A program made the translations under genes and the position numbers. DNA of 64,000 bases from Pestalotiopsis fici W106-1. Its lineage: Eukaryota > Ascomycota > Sordariomycetes > Amphisphaeriales > Sporocadaceae. How positions within the stretch are numbered: the first letter of the stretch is position 1; each line of letters opens with the position of its first letter. Below the pieces are notes generated by a model. The model was not told the DNA's origin and did not search any database. It saw only the letters and a list, made by a program, of their open reading frames with translations. The DNA is taken from the NCBI RefSeq assembly GCF_000516985.1, contig NW_006917100.1, forward strand, positions 2,345,490 through 2,409,489, read 5' to 3'. Below are positions 1-13,200 of the stretch, in pieces.

Positions 1-860
1 AGAATTTTGCCGCTAGTATCATGATGTGCTGCTTGAGCGAAGATGGCAGTGACAATCAAAAGATTCTTTTTCTTCTGATGTGAGAATTTGGCATGTGTTT
101 GTCGTTTCAAATCAATACTCCAGTAAATGATTGTGACTTATTCTCTTTCTTTCTTGGTGAAGGGATGTTTTGTTTCCGGCCTACAGTACTCTGTACAGTG
201 GGTACGGGCCAAATGCATCTTTTAGTGAAACTTAGCATGGCCGCTGCCCACTAACATTGTAGCGGACAAGCAGCTGCACGTTCTACCAGAGATTACTCGG
301 AACAACCTTGGAAGGCATGGGTGGCAAGGAAGGTACATGTACTATGTAGGCGGGTAATAACATCAGAAAGGCTGTGATTCAGCTTCAACCTTTTGCTTTT
401 GGACCAGTTCATTTGTTCATTCACTCTTGTTGATTGTTCAAGTCCGGGAAAATCGTGACCATCTGCTTTGAATGCACATGGCATCCCCACCCTCCCTGGG
501 TCCTAAAGAAAGTTCCCGAGCTTCAAGCTGGAGACCATTCCGTCATTGTGTCCCACTCGAGTTTTAGGTGGGCTGATTTGCTGATCTCACTGCACCCAAA
601 GTTTCCAGGCGCTGCCAGTTGATTCTGTCCATCACCTTCAACTTCTGTCACATAAAGCTTCCGTCAACCCGTCGCAAAGCCAATTGGTGTTGCTGGCCAT
701 TGAGCCAGGCTTTGAATGCCTTCTCAGCTCCCGACTACGTCCTTCCGACCAAACTAGAAAGAGAGAACACTATCGGCGCGGATAACCATCTCTCTCTCTC
801 TATACTAAGCGTCGTCTTATTATACGTACTACCAAGACTATCTAGACCATACCAGTCAAC
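1..860. other. Upstream non-coding stretch
   Basis: I see no supportable gene. Short open frames here have no family resemblance. The last 100 bases are pyrimidine-rich, with a CT run near 788-806 followed by an A-rich start context. That is typical of a fungal promoter and 5' leader, and it probably belongs to the gene starting at 861. Confidence 0.6.
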
Positions 861-1736
861 ATGAGCTCCGATAGAGCTTTGCGGGGCAGCTGTCATTGCG
901 GGCGCAACCAGTATATCATCCGGATTCCCGGAGCTTCCACTAACGAAGCTCAGGTCTTATTTGACACGAATGTTACGCAGAGTACGTTCCTTTTTTCTTT
1001 TTTTTTTTTCTTTCTCAATCCTTCTTTTTTCTGGGATACAAGAAGAGCCCCGAGATCATCATACATGCCATCGAAATAGGCAACAAGGAATAAATACTAA
1101 TGTTTGTCTTCTCAATCGCCAGGAATCGCTTCTGCTACACCACTCTCTGCCTTTCTTCGGGTACCTCTCACCTGGTACCACAGCCAGACCTTTCCATTCT
1201 TTCAAGATGAATCAAGATCGGCTATCCGGCGGGTTTACTCCCATCCGTCAGAGGAACATACCCAAAGACACTTCTGTGGTTTCTGCGGCACTCCGATCTC
1301 CTACTTTACAGAACAGCCCAGAAGCGAGGCGGACTATATTCAGCTAACCCTGGGCAGTCTGTTGACAGAGGACCTCCATGATCTGGAAGAATTGGGCCTC
1401 CTCAACGAGGAAGAGGAAGAGGACGTCATGGATATTGCGCCTCCAACACCAACGGCAAGCACTGGACTGCAATTGATCGGGCGCGACTTTACGCACATTC
1501 CATGGTTTGAAAGCTTCATTCAGGGTAGCCGCTTGGGCAACGCTCGAACAAGTCGAGGCGTACAGCAGAGCCGTGACGGTACCACACGCGTGGAATGGGA
1601 AATTACCGAGTGGAACGGGGAAGACGACGACGATAACAACGACAACTTGGATGCATCTGAATCCTCGGCCACTGGCAAGAGAAAACGTAGAGACACGGAT
1701 CAACCCAACCTTTCTGCTCAAGCCAGCGCATTGTGA
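861..1736 (+). CDS. GFA/CENP-V domain zinc-binding protein
   Basis: The coding exons are 861-981 and 1123-1736 (244 aa). The 141-nt intron starts GTACGT and ends CGCCAG, and the phases match (the Arg codon is split 1/2). The N-terminus has GSCHCG, the first zinc ligand pair of the GFA (glutathione-dependent formaldehyde-activating enzyme / CENP-V) fold. Exon 2 has HFCGFCGTPISY, the second pair. The usual middle CxxC motif is not obvious, so zinc binding may be incomplete. Between them, SAFLRVPLTWYHS and the EEHTQRHF segment look like a fungal branch of the family. The C-terminus is acidic and ends in a basic KRKRR patch, which could be a nuclear signal. No enzymatic role can be claimed: most GFA-fold proteins have no proven formaldehyde activity. 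The start is the first ATG in frame and directly precedes the zinc motif. Confidence 0.85.
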
Positions 1737-3727
1737 GCTGGCTATGCGCAATACCGTGTCACCTTCAAGGCAGCCAGGTCCGCAGGCCCGCACGACTGTA
1801 TCGTAAAAAGAACTGGTGAAAAGTATCTCTCGGCTCGGCATTCTACTTGTTTCCACCTCGTGGTAACGACCGGTAGTCCTAGGCGATGAACACAGCAACT
1901 GCTACCGTAACTGAAACGCCGTGTTATGGTAGCTATCTAGTGACAGGAAATCTCAATGCTCTTCTTTGAGGGAGCAATGACCCGAGTTCCCCGAGGCGAC
2001 TTTCACATGCATGATAAAAGGGAGTTATTAGGCGAATAAGCAGATAAAAAAAAAAAATCTCGCTTGGTTTTGGTTGTTTCCATGATTTATTACGGCTCAG
2101 CGCCGGAGAATTTGTATGCTGGCAAAGTCTAATCAGGCGTTGGATCTGCACGACAATCGGCACTGCTTGCCGGAGAAGAGCGTAGCGGTATATCATGTAT
2201 AACAGAGCACATTATGCAGACGTTTTGAGCCTCGACGTGCATCAATTGTGACAGACGTGGTAGGATTCCGGCCAATACTCCGAGGCCTCAGCTGCAGGCG
2301 CGGGCACCAGTGGAAGCAAGCAGTACATGATGTCCGTCAGATATTTTGTCGTCTCAGTATACTTGCGGTATAGGGCCGTTGAAGATCATGGCAAACCAAT
2401 CCCGCCGCTTGTTCCGGTTCTGGCAGTAGTCGCCTCGATCAGATGCATACCCGTCGTGATAGTGTTGTGCGTCTTGCAGTGCCACCGGAAAATTAAGCAA
2501 ACACGGGGCATGCTTCATCTATAATACAGGCGGGTTATTTGACTGCCGCATTTTATTCCATATGCGTTCAACAAAAGGCCGCCGCAGGATTCATCCAGTC
2601 CAGGGAATGGGCCGGGTGGTTCAGCCGCCTTATAGCAGCCGCCCACCTTACTCTTGGCTGAAGGGGATGGGTCCTGAGGAGTGCTGTTTCAGCTTCACGT
2701 CTGCCAATCTGACTGCTCGAATTCTGCATAAGATGCCTTCAAGATTGCCGCAGGCAGACGAGGCTCCCTACTTGTGACAAGCGGGCGACTGGGCCCCTGG
2801 TCTGCTGGACTCAATGCAATATCGTCCCGAACCAAGGGTATGGACGATAACAAAAAGCAAACATTGGGCTGGAGATGCACATCTCGCCTCGCTCGCCCGC
2901 CGGCCTAGAGGCCAGGTATACTACTACATAGCTATAAGAAGACCATGTGTTGTTTCGAGGTCGTCCTATCTGGCCACTCTGCGCATAGCCGAAGTTCTGG
3001 CGGGCCACTGCTTTGTAACCTTCCCTAGCTTCCGGAGAGGCGGGCCGCAACATCGATACATGGTTCGTGACTTGCACATTCTCTCCCGGTGCGGAGGAGC
3101 TCGCGCTTTTCAATTGGGGGTGGCCTCTCGCGAGACGGTCCCCCCAAATTTCCCAGTCCCTCCTTCTGGGTAGGTACAGGTAGGCAAACTGGGCAAGACT
3201 CTCACTGCTTGAGTCCCCTGGCCCGTACCTACTGTACCTCATGTACTGACCCTAATCCTCGTTCTTAGCTGCTCCAAATTACCCCGCCGCGGGGATCGTG
3301 GCTCTTGGAACCGAGTTGGAGAAACTGCCATCAATTGGGCCAAAGTACATTTCGGTCTCGACGGTCCGACACAAGAGAATTGGGAAAGGAGTCACTGCAT
3401 ACAGCGCCTCAATGGACAAGACTCCTGATACGTATAAGATGATGCTCTCCGCCAGTCTCGAGATGGCACAGGTTTTCATACCTAGAAGCGCGTTATCTTT
3501 CGTTCGCCCTCCGTCTCTTGCTGAACTCCGCCCCGACGGCCAGCCACTCCGATCTTGGCACGCAGCCGAGCACTATAGCTGGATATTAGTTATTTCTCCC
3601 AGAGAGGAGCCCTGAACCAACCGAGCGAAATAGACGCCCGCAAATAGCCTAGCAGGCACAACAACGGCAACAACAACAACAACTCTTATCATCTTGCTTA
3701 CCTTTGCTGATCCGAGCCGATTCGATC
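1737..3727. other. Intergenic region, about 2 kb
   Basis: No gene is supported. Several open frames of 60-143 codons occur on both strands but resemble nothing, and their frames lack fungal splice structure. The last about 90 bases before 3728 are rich in CAACAA repeats (near 3660-3685), a typical fungal 5' leader for the beta-glucosidase gene. Confidence 0.5.
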
Positions 3728-5267
3728 ATGTCTTTGCCCGCAGATTTCCTGTGGGGGTTTGCCACCGCCTCGTGAGTGACTTGCTGAGCTTTCATTCGTG
3801 TCCAAATTCCATCCCCATTGGGGTCTTTATTACTAGCTTGGGTATGCCGCGGAGGCTGACCTGCGAGTTTCCCCTTTCAGCTTCCAGATCGAAGGAGCCA
3901 CCAAGCAAGACGGCCGTGGCCCGTCCATTTGGGACACATTTTGCGAAATTGAGGGCAAGATTGCACATGGGGCGAATGGAGATGTTGCTTGTGATTCGTA
4001 CAACAGAACCGCAGAGGATATCAAACTGCTAAAGGAGCTTGGTGCAAAGTGCTACCGCTTCTCTCTTTCATGGTCCCGTATCATCCCTTTGGGTGGCCGA
4101 AATGACCCAATCAACCAGAAGGGTCTTGATCATTACGTCAAGTTTGTTGATGACCTGCTCGAGGCTGGAATCACGCCTTTCATCACACTCTACCACTGGG
4201 ATGCTCCAGATGCGCTCGACAAGCGGTACGGCGGCCTTCTCAACAGAACCGAGTTCCCTCTGGACTTTGAGAGCTACGCACGTGTCGTTTTCAAAGCCAT
4301 TCCAAAGTGCAAGAACTGGATCACCTTCAACGAACCATGGTGCAGCTCCATTCTTGCCTACAGCACTGGCTACTTCGCTCCTGGTCACACGTCTGACCGC
4401 ACCAAGTCTCCCATTGGAGACAGTTCTCGAGAGCCGTGGATCGTCGGCCACAACTTGCTTGTTGCTCACGGAAGGGCCGTCAAGGTCTACCGCGAAGAAT
4501 TCAAGCCTGCCAATGGTGGCCAGATCGGCATCACCCTGAACGGAGACTACACATACCCCTGGGACCCAGAGGATCCAGAGGATGTCAAGGCCGCCAACCG
4601 TAAGATTGAGTTCGCCATCTCCTGGTTCGCAGACCCCATCTACTTTGGCAAGTACCCGGACTCGATGCTCGAGCAGCTCGGTGATCGCCTCCCTACTTTC
4701 ACAGATGAGGAGCGTGCCTTGGTACAGGGTTCCAACGATTTCTACGGCATGAACCACTATACTGCCGACTACGTCAAGCACAAGACGGGAGCTGCTCACG
4801 AGGATGACTTCCTTGGCAACCTCGAGACCACCTCATATGACAAGAATGGCAATTGCATTGGCCCCGAGACCCAGTCTTTTTGGCTGCGCCCCAACCCTGA
4901 GGGCTTCCGCGGGCTGATCGTTTGGCTAAGCAAACGCTATGGCTACCCGCCCATTTATGTCACGGAGAACGGCACCAGCATCAAGGGCGAGAATGATTTG
5001 AAACCGCCAGAGATTCTCAATGATGAGTTCCGAGTCAAGTACTTCCACGACTATGCTCATGCTCTGGCCAAGGCAGTCTCTGAAGACGGTTGCGATGTCA
5101 AGGGGTACATGGCCTGGTCACTCATGGACAATTTTGAGTGGGCTGAAGGTTATGAGACGCGATTTGGCTGTACCTACGTTGATTACGAGGGAGGCCAAAC
5201 AAGAACAGCCAAGGAGAGTGGCAAACAAATGAAGGGTCTGTTTGACAGTCTCATCAAAAATGACTAG
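3728..5267 (+). CDS. Family 1 glycoside hydrolase, beta-glucosidase
   Basis: The exons are 3728-3771 and 3881-5267 (476 aa). The intron starts GTGAGT and ends TTTCAG. The protein opens MSLPADFLWGFATAS, the typical GH1 start, and has no signal peptide, so it is probably intracellular. The acid/base motif TFNEPW has Glu at about residue 166. The nucleophile motif YVTENG has Glu at about residue 377. WSLMDNFEW near the C-terminus is the substrate-binding motif. Length and motif spacing match fungal intracellular GH1 enzymes, which hydrolyse cellobiose and other beta-glucosides and can transglycosylate to make inducers of cellulase genes. All catalytic residues are present, so the enzyme should be active. 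Exact substrate preference is not visible. Confidence 0.96.
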
Positions 5268-6032
5268 TTGGACAACGACACTTTGAAGGATATAACAAAT
5301 GTTCATTCTGAATATACAACGATTGATGTGACCTAGACTTCTCACACTTGAAAAAAACTTCCATGTTGCATTGCAAACCGTGCATAAGCCATGTGAACTT
5401 TTTTGATGTCTTCTTATGCATTATCTGAACATATGAAAACGTAGTCTAGAATCTGATACATCCCCCACCCCCCGGGCTACATATGTATATCAGTCGCTCT
5501 ACGAATACGATTTCGGTGTATCCAATGGCGCTACGTATTGTGCTCCCCACATATATAATCAACACGAACGCCAACGCTCATCACTGATCCACATGCCATG
5601 TTTGTTCATCAGCGTATCCTTCTCAACTTATAAGCTGGTATCAAAAGAGCCAACATGTCCACATTACGACTAGATGGCGCTATGAGACAGGTTTAAAACA
5701 GAAGATCTGCAGTTGGATCATTATCCTAGATTCGATAGGTGGGTGTCAAACGATATTGACTTTGTTGGGCGAGCAACAAACAGGGCATGGCCCGTGGGGC
5801 TGATCAAGGTACCCCGTACAAATTAAGCGCCGTACTGGACCAGATAACATAGCAGCGCCTATACTGTCCTATGAGAACCATAGGCGCCCACGATGTGTAT
5901 AACCTGGAACCAACATTCTAGCTACATAGTTTTTATATTACCAACGAGAACCTGCTATTATTAGGTTAAAATTTACATTATATAGTCCGGTAGCTACAGT
6001 TCAAGAAACTCGAGAACCAATGACTATTACGA
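5268..6032. other. Intergenic region between GH1 and HET genes
   Basis: It holds the 3' region of the beta-glucosidase gene and the AT-rich promoter side of the HET gene. I see no open frame or repeat worth calling. A short C-rich tract lies at about 5462-5474. Confidence 0.5.
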
Positions 6033-8265
6033 ATGACAATATCTGGATACGCATATAATACCTCGAGAAAACTGTCAGACGATTTAAACATGCAAGAGTT
6101 ATTAGGCTTCAACAAATCACGCGCGTCGGAGAAGAAGGTGGTAGCGCACACAGCTTCTCGCAATGTTCTCCCTCTGCCACGAGCGGAAGCTCTATGCAAT
6201 TGGTGCCGCTACGATGAGCAGCAATACGTTATAACATCGGCGGAAACTAGAAGGTCCGGACAGATTTCGAAACCACTCAGTCGACTACAAGAAGGTGCCC
6301 AGAAAGACTGTTGGGTGTGCAAGGCCTTTCTCAAGGCAACCGCATTGTGGCAAAAGGTGGATCACGTCGAGTTCCAGCGTCTGCGTGCGATCAACGTGCG
6401 ATTTGATGCCGAACGTGTCACAATAGGAGCCGGTTCCAAATTGCCAAAGATACAGCTATTCATCGCCAAAGGTCTGCTTGCGAGCCAATAGGTCAATTCT
6501 CCGTGCAATAGCTAATATGCAATCACAGGATGCCCAAACGTCTTCAGATTCAACCCAGATTCCGAACTGCCGTCCCGCCCATCCTCGGCACAGACCATGA
6601 ACTTCATCGCTTACAATCTCAATTCATGCCTTCACAGTCACAAAGCTTGTCAGAGATACCAGACTCAGTTAGCTTCGAAGATTCATGGAAATTGGCCAAG
6701 TCGCATCTTGCAAATCGACGCAAAAACCTGGACCATCCGGCTTGTGAGATTTGATCCAGCGGCTCATGCGAAGTATGTAGCCTTGAGCTACTGCTGGGGT
6801 GATCAAAAGGGCCAGCTCACCTCAAACAAGTCAACTCTTCCAAAACTCCGAGCTGGTATCAGCGTGCAAAAGTTGCCTGCAACGTTGAGAGATGCTGTCA
6901 CCGTCACGGCCACCCTGGGCCTCAGGTACATTTGGATTGACTCGATCTGCATCATACAAGATGACAAGGACGACTGGAAACAGGAAGCGGGCAAAATGAG
7001 TACCGTCTACGCTCAGTCCTTGGTCACCATCATTGCGAGCTCGGCCGACTCGTGCAGCGAAGGATTCCTGGAAAAGGACCGGGCCTTCTCGACCGAGGTC
7101 AGCAGGGTCCGTGTGCAGCACCGAGAAGCAGAGGTGCGCGCGCGAGTCCTCTACGACTGGGGCCACCACCGGGGAGGCCCGCAGTCGGACGAGAGCGCCC
7201 GTCTGCGCTGGATGGACCCCGTCGACTCTCGGGCCTGGACGTTGCAGGAGCGCGTGCTGTCGGGTCGGTACATCAACTTCACCTCTGGAGAGGCCCAATG
7301 GGGGTGCGTCTCCTGTAGAGCCTGCGAGTGTGGCCAGCCACTGTACGGCAAGCTGTACGAGACGCTGCCCGATGCTGAAAAGTGGTTTCGCATCGTGGAG
7401 GAGTACTGCACCCGTAATATGAAGTTCGCCACCGACAAGCTCGTAGCCATTGCGGGCATGGCGAGAGCCATGGCAACGGTACTGCAAGAGAAGTGGTATG
7501 TGGCCGGGCTCTGGTTGTCCCCTACATGGACGCCTCTGACGCTGCAGTCCTTCATGTGGAGGCGCAAGATTGACTCACCTCTGACTGTGTTCTACAACGA
7601 ATATATTGGTCCCAGCTTCTCGTGGGCCTCCCACAGAGGAGAGCCTGTGCACACGGACAAAGCATCATTCTCTGGATGCACATTCCCGTCCAACATTCTT
7701 AATGTTGATATTCAACTCTCCACCACGGACTCATTCGGGAGTGTCAAAGGTGCATGTGTACGACTTCGCGGGCCCCTGATCGCTGCCAAGCTGAAATGGG
7801 ACAGTACCACCAGATATGAGGATATGAAGGTCGGTATCAAAATTGGGCAATCCGCTCAGAGCTATTCAGGTGGATGTCGAGTCGACGGCCTTCTTGAATC
7901 AGTCATGTTGAAGAAGGGTCAGCACGCTGTTAGGAGGCGATGCGAAGGCAGCGTTGCTCAAGATGTGAGCTTTGAGAATGTCGATGTCTATCTGCTCCCA
8001 ATTCTCGTTCGCAAGCTGGATTCCATGGTAGGTTTTTCCGGAGAAGCAATGACACAGAATGTGCCATGTTGACTGACGTTGATCATAGTCTGGCCAAAAG
8101 CCGCAGACCTATGCGGCTGGACAAGGCAGTCCAACACGCCAAGCCGAGTGCATACTCCTTGCACGGTCACTACAATTCCCCGGCTTTGAACGTCTCGGAG
8201 TATACACAATATCTCAGTGGGACAAGTATAGCAGTACCCCGTGTGTAGAACTCAGTATGTATTAG
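6033..8265 (+). CDS. HET-domain protein (heterokaryon incompatibility type)
   Basis: The exons are 6033-6471, 6529-8027 and 8089-8265 (704 aa). The introns are 57 and 61 nt, with GCTAAT and GACTGAC branch-like motifs. The N-terminal part has Cys pairs (CNWC, CWVC). The HET domain starts with YVALSYCWG at about 229-237, continues with YIWIDSICIIQ at about 280-290 and ends with SRAWTLQERVLSGRYINF at about 381-398. A Cys cluster (CVSCRACECG) follows. The C-terminal exon ends in a stretch like the 'GLLL...F.RLGVY' tail of this family. HET proteins trigger regulated cell death after non-self contact between hyphae, but many are of unknown specificity. The start is uncertain: an in-frame Met at 6090 is an alternative. 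No STAND/NACHT or repeat domain is present. Confidence 0.9.
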
Positions 8266-8427
8266 GATGATTACGGTCTCATAGTCAGGAATTGGCTCAT
8301 TGTATAGTACGATGCATAAATTGAATTTATATGACTTGTCGAAATATGATTCTCTTGGCAAACAGTGCCCTCTATAAACATCTCATGCCCGATGCGTTTC
8401 CGTCAAAATCAATACCCGTGTTCCCAT

Positions 8428-8913
8428 TTATGCACTGCCGGCACCACCAATCTTGCGCTGGTGCACGCTGAGGGCGTGGTTCTCGAGGGTGGTGCGAACC
8501 TCGACGGCGACGAGCTTGCCGTCAACGGCCTTGAGCTCGAGGATGGTGACCTCCTTGCCCTTGACCTCGGTGGCCGAGGGGTCGTTCTTGAGGACTCTGC
8601 TGTTGATGGCCTCAAAGATGACGGTGCGGGTGCCGTCCTCCTTGCCAATATCGTAGGCGGCAGTGACGGTGCGGGAGAACTTGGCGAGCCTCTCGACACG
8701 CTTGACCAGGCCCTGCAGCACTTGGCCGGCCGGGGTGGGGTCGTTGGAGTTGGTGACAAAGGTGGTCTCATTGTTGAAGAATTCACGGACGGGCTTTGGG
8801 GGCTTGCCGAGGGCGTCCCAAGACGGGATCAGCTCCTTGAGGAAGAGGAGGCCCGGGGAAGCACCGGCCGGAATGGCGTCAATGGAGCCGACGTGAACGC
8901 TTGCAGAGGCCAT
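8428..8913 (-). CDS. Small NTF2-like/SnoaL-like hypothetical protein
   Basis: A single open frame of 161 aa with no coding intron. The protein starts MASASVHVGSIDAIP, contains an ELIPSWDALGKP stretch and a NNETTFVTN motif, and then alternating beta-strand-like segments (RTVIFEAINSRV, VTILELKAVDG). This layout fits the NTF2/SnoaL cone-shaped fold seen in many small fungal proteins of unknown function. I do not recognise a specific enzyme or pathway. Codon use is strongly GC-ending, which suggests good expression. A probable 5'-leader intron lies just upstream on the same strand (donor near 8972, acceptor CAAACAG near 8923). The gene is divergent from VPS16 across a 1.3-kb region. Confidence 0.8.
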   Translation of the reverse strand: MASASVHVGSIDAIPAGASPGLLFLKELIPSWDALGKPPKPVREFFNNETTFVTNSNDPTPAGQVLQGLVKRVERLAKFSRTVTAAYDIGKEDGTRTVIFEAINSRVLKNDPSATEVKGKEVTILELKAVDGKLVAVEVRTTLENHALSVHQRKIGGAGSA

Positions 8914-10201
8914 ATTGAAGACTGTTTGGTATGTGTTTATACTAGTGTTGCTGGACAAAAAAAAGTACCTTGTAATTGAGAAGTGAGCAGTGGAGATCAA
9001 GATAAGAACAAGCTGACCAGTAGTTGATGAGATGGATGATGTGATTTTGGGTTTCTCTTGGATCTATCACGGCGAGTCTGAAGCTCTCTTATACGGAGGT
9101 GGTCGATCGGCTTTTCCGATCCTGTGTTGATGTAGCTTCAAGCCCCTCCATATTCGAAGCGACCCTAATATTCATGCATTGATACAGGTCGCCCGCCTAT
9201 CTCCAAGAAGCAGCTCTTGGCGGGGTATTCTCACATGCCGGCCAAGCAGCGATTGGAGGTCAGGGTGTTCCATAGACGCAGGTACGTCGGAAAGACAGTC
9301 ACGTCTGTGAGCGCCTCAGAGGCGGAAGTGACACGATGTACGTCACAGCCATAGCTCATTCATTTGCTTGTTCTGACAAGCGTCTCTGCAGGAACGTCGA
9401 GAACCATACGATGCAAGATGTGAGAGGTGGCCGAACCGGGCAACCATTGACCATTTGGGAAGCTCAGACGGAGCGTTGACTATACTGAGATGGTGGTCCG
9501 CCGCACTTTAAAAGAGATCCGATTGTCGATTTGTGGATGGACCCCTTTTTTCTCGACTATCTTTTATTATGAGACGGTGTTCGGGGGCGGGTTCCGGAAT
9601 GATGGAGCCTTTGGGCACACCTATCTCAAGCGTACCTAACAGAGGTTACAGTTTTGGATTCATGTGAATGAATCTCCAACAAGAGACGAGTAAACGAGAA
9701 GAAGCGGGGGCCCGCCCATCGGAATTGAGGGCAAGTGACTGACTGTATTAGGTAAGCATGCAGGGGTCAACTTGGCCTGCAACTCAACCCACTGTAAGCG
9801 GGTCCGAGCGCTAAACAGCTCAAGCTAGCAGTGGTGGAGTGACTGACATTCACAGCTGACAACTGTGCCAGGATCAGAAGAACTTCAGTGAGTTGCCAAC
9901 GAGCTAGGGTAACGTCACCGCGACGAGACGAGGCATACAGAAACAGACTGCAGCTGACACGACCCGAGCCGTCGTCTGCATCACAGCCACTGCCTACCTA
10001 CCTACCCATCTGCCTGCCTGACCTCTCTCATACTGTAGCCTGGCCGATCTTGTATTCAGCTGCAGCTTCGGGGGCTATCTGCTAACAGCCTTTCCCAAAC
10101 GATTTCTTATCCGGCTTGCTGGTAGCGGAGTTCTGTGCGTGCTCGACTACGTGTTCAGACTACCTCTTGTTTACTTCCCAGGATCATGAGGTGACCCCAT
10201 A
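8914..10201. other. Shared upstream region of NTF2-like gene and VPS16
   Basis: A divergent intergenic region of about 1.3 kb. It contains a CTAC/CTGC tetranucleotide-rich stretch around 9991-10020, close to the VPS16 start. I see no gene. Confidence 0.5.
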
Positions 10202-13200
10202 ATGGAGGCAGCTCATCCCACGGCAGGATGGGAGAAAGTCGGAGATCGGTTCTACCGCAAGACCCAACTCTATACAGCAGTCTTTGACCGGGATCTTGAT
10301 CTGGAGAACTACATTGTGGCTGGTGCTCCATACGGAGGTGCCATAGGTATGCCAAACCGCTTTCCTCATGCTCATCTCTTCTCTTCTCATGCCTCTTACG
10401 ATCGTAATGCTCTCTTGGCTCTTGATATGGATCCATGTCATTTAAACTTGAAAGAACAAACCCCCCCTGATGGTCCAAGTGGCCGCCGATATTGCATCTC
10501 TCGTCAAGTCTTTGCGGAGACTGTACACCACAGATAGATGATCAGGCATTAAGCCCGATACTCGTGTTTGGATGATGGGCCCCGCCTTCATCATCACATG
10601 CTCATACAGGAAAGAGAGCCATGTTGATCAAGCGACGTCGGCCTCTGTGACGTCGTTCTACTTGCCATTCTCATCACACTAACTCAACACACAGCTCTCT
10701 ACCGAGATGAGACCAAGCTACAGACACTCAGGGCAGCAAAGTCATCCAAGCCGAGCATCGAAATCTACAGCTGCGCGGGCAAGCTGTTGAAAAGTATAGC
10801 CTGGGACAAGGGCTCCATCAAAGGACTGGGCTGGTCAGAGGACGAGAAACTCCTAGTCGTGAGCTATGACGGCACCGTCCGTTGCTACTATGACCTCCAA
10901 GGCGACTTCACCCAATTTTCTCTTGGGCGAGGGGCGGAGGACTTTGGCGTTCACTCGTGCAAGTTCTACAATACGGGAATGGTGGCCCTGCTCTCCAACA
11001 ATGCTCTAATCTCTGTTGCTTCATACGACGAGCCCCGACCGAAGCAGCTAGTGTCACCACCAGAGGGTGAGGTTCATGCCTGGACTCTGGTTTCTCCCAG
11101 ATTTACCCTCTCCCGCTCGGTCGAAGTGTTGCTGAGCATCAACAAGACCATTTATGTTGTCGATGCTACAGACTGCGAAGATCGATACCTCGATATTGGG
11201 CCATTCACGCAAATAAGTGTATCGCCGAATGGCAAATTCGCGGCACTGTATGCTGCTGATGGCAGAGCACATGTCATTACTGCCGATTTCCAAAGTCGGC
11301 TTAGCGAGCATGATTCTAAGTCCAAGATTCCACCCAAATATCTCCAATGGTGTGGCAACGATGCTGTTGTCATTGCATGGGATGATGAAGTCAACATCGT
11401 TGGGCCCAAGAATGCCGTAGCCTCATACTTTTACGACGGAAAAGTACACGTGCTTGCTGGTAAGGCTGCCTACCAGAGTCATGTATAGGAAGGCCGCAAA
11501 CTAAACACTTGATACAGACCACGATGGTGTAAGACTTATCACTAATGACGTTTGCGACTTTCTGCAGAAAGTCCCCGATGTTACCGACGAAGTTTTCCGA
11601 TTCGGCACCGAGTCACCGGCCTCTATTCTCCTCGACGCGGCCGAGCAACTCGAGAACCAGTCTCCCAAGGCTGATGACAATATTCAGCTCATTCGGTCGA
11701 ATCTTGTTGAAGCTGTCGATACTTGCGTGGCCGCTGCAGGGCATGAGTTCAACGTTTTCTGGCAGAAACAGCTGCTGAAGGCTGCTTCTTTTGGCAAGTC
11801 GGTTCTCGATATATACAACAGCGATGATTTCGTGGACATGTGTGAGACGCTTCGTGTTTTCAATGCAGTTCGGTATTACGAGGTCGGCTTGCCTCTGTCG
11901 TATGAACAGTATCAGCGTCTCACCCCTGAAGGACTGATTCAAAGATTAATCAATCGCCATGAATACCTCCTGGCACTCAAGGTGGCCGGCTACCTCCGAC
12001 TACCAACCGACCGCATCTACGTGCATTGGGCCTCTGCCAAGGTACGCACCGGCTCAGAAGATGACGAGGTCATCTGTCGCATGGTCGTCGAGAAGCTTGC
12101 CGGCAAGCCTGGTATCTCCTTTGAAGCAATTGCGCGGGCCGCCTATGACGAAGGTCGTGGCCGACTTGCCACGGAGCTTCTGAACCACGAACCTCGTGCC
12201 GGTCGTCAGGTTCCATTGCTTCTGAGTATGGAAGAAGATGAGATTGCTTTAGACAAGGCCATCGAAAGTGGCGATTCAGACCTCATCTTCTTCGTGCTGT
12301 TGCAATTAAAGAAGAAGTTGCCCTTGGCAGCGTTCTTCCGAGTCATCAATGCTCGCCCTGCTGCTACGGCCCTCGTCGAGTCGTCTGCAGCTTTGGAGAA
12401 CGACAATGCATTGCTCAAAGATCTTTATTACCAAGACGACAGAAGAGTAGATGGAGCCGGCGTTTTCATACGTGAAGCACTGCATCAACCCGACGCCCGT
12501 ACCGCTGGTGACAAGCTTGCCCTAGCCGCCAAGTTGCTTTCTGACTCGAGGGACAACACATTTGAGATTCAATCCTTGAAGGAGGCCACGGTCCTGCTTC
12601 GAATGCAGGAAGCTTTCGATCGAGACTTCTCGGACAGCTTTACCGGCCTGAGCGTAAACGAGACGCTCTTCAAGCTGATCAGACTCGGTTATCATAACAA
12701 GGCCAAGAAGATCCAAAGCGAGTTCAAGGTCCCCGAAAAGGTTGCTTGGTGGATTAGGTAAGTCGGCCTTCTTGAAGTACTAATACCACAAGACTATACT
12801 AAATGATTGTCGCCTTACAGGTTGCGAGCATTGGTTGCCAAGCGTGATTGGAATGAAATTGAGGAGATTTCAAAGACCAGAAAGAGCCCAATCGGTTGGG
12901 AGGTGAGTTTCTTCCATTGCCAAATACTTGAAATTTTTTATAGGCACACAATGCTAATGATCTTAAAAGCCATTCTTCAATACCATCCTCCAAGCAGGTA
13001 ACCCTCGTCTCGCCGCAGTATTCATTCCCAAGTGTCAAAACCTTGAAGCCGGCGCCACGGTCACCATGTACGAGAAGTGCGGGATGCGCGTCAAGGCTGC
13101 CGAAGAGGCGGTCAAGACAAGGGACGCTGAGGCATGGCTACGTCTCCTGGAAGCTGCTGGAAGAAACACGGCAGATGGTAGGGAGATTGAGAGGTTAGGT

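Noticed and set aside
1344..1898. 184-codon minus-strand frame
   Set aside because: It lies opposite the second exon of the GFA-like gene, whose zinc motifs are clear; composition shadow.
4068..4799. 243-codon minus-strand frame
   Set aside because: Antisense to the catalytic part of the GH1 gene; no family resemblance.
6831..7487. 218-codon minus-strand frame
   Set aside because: Antisense shadow of the HET domain.
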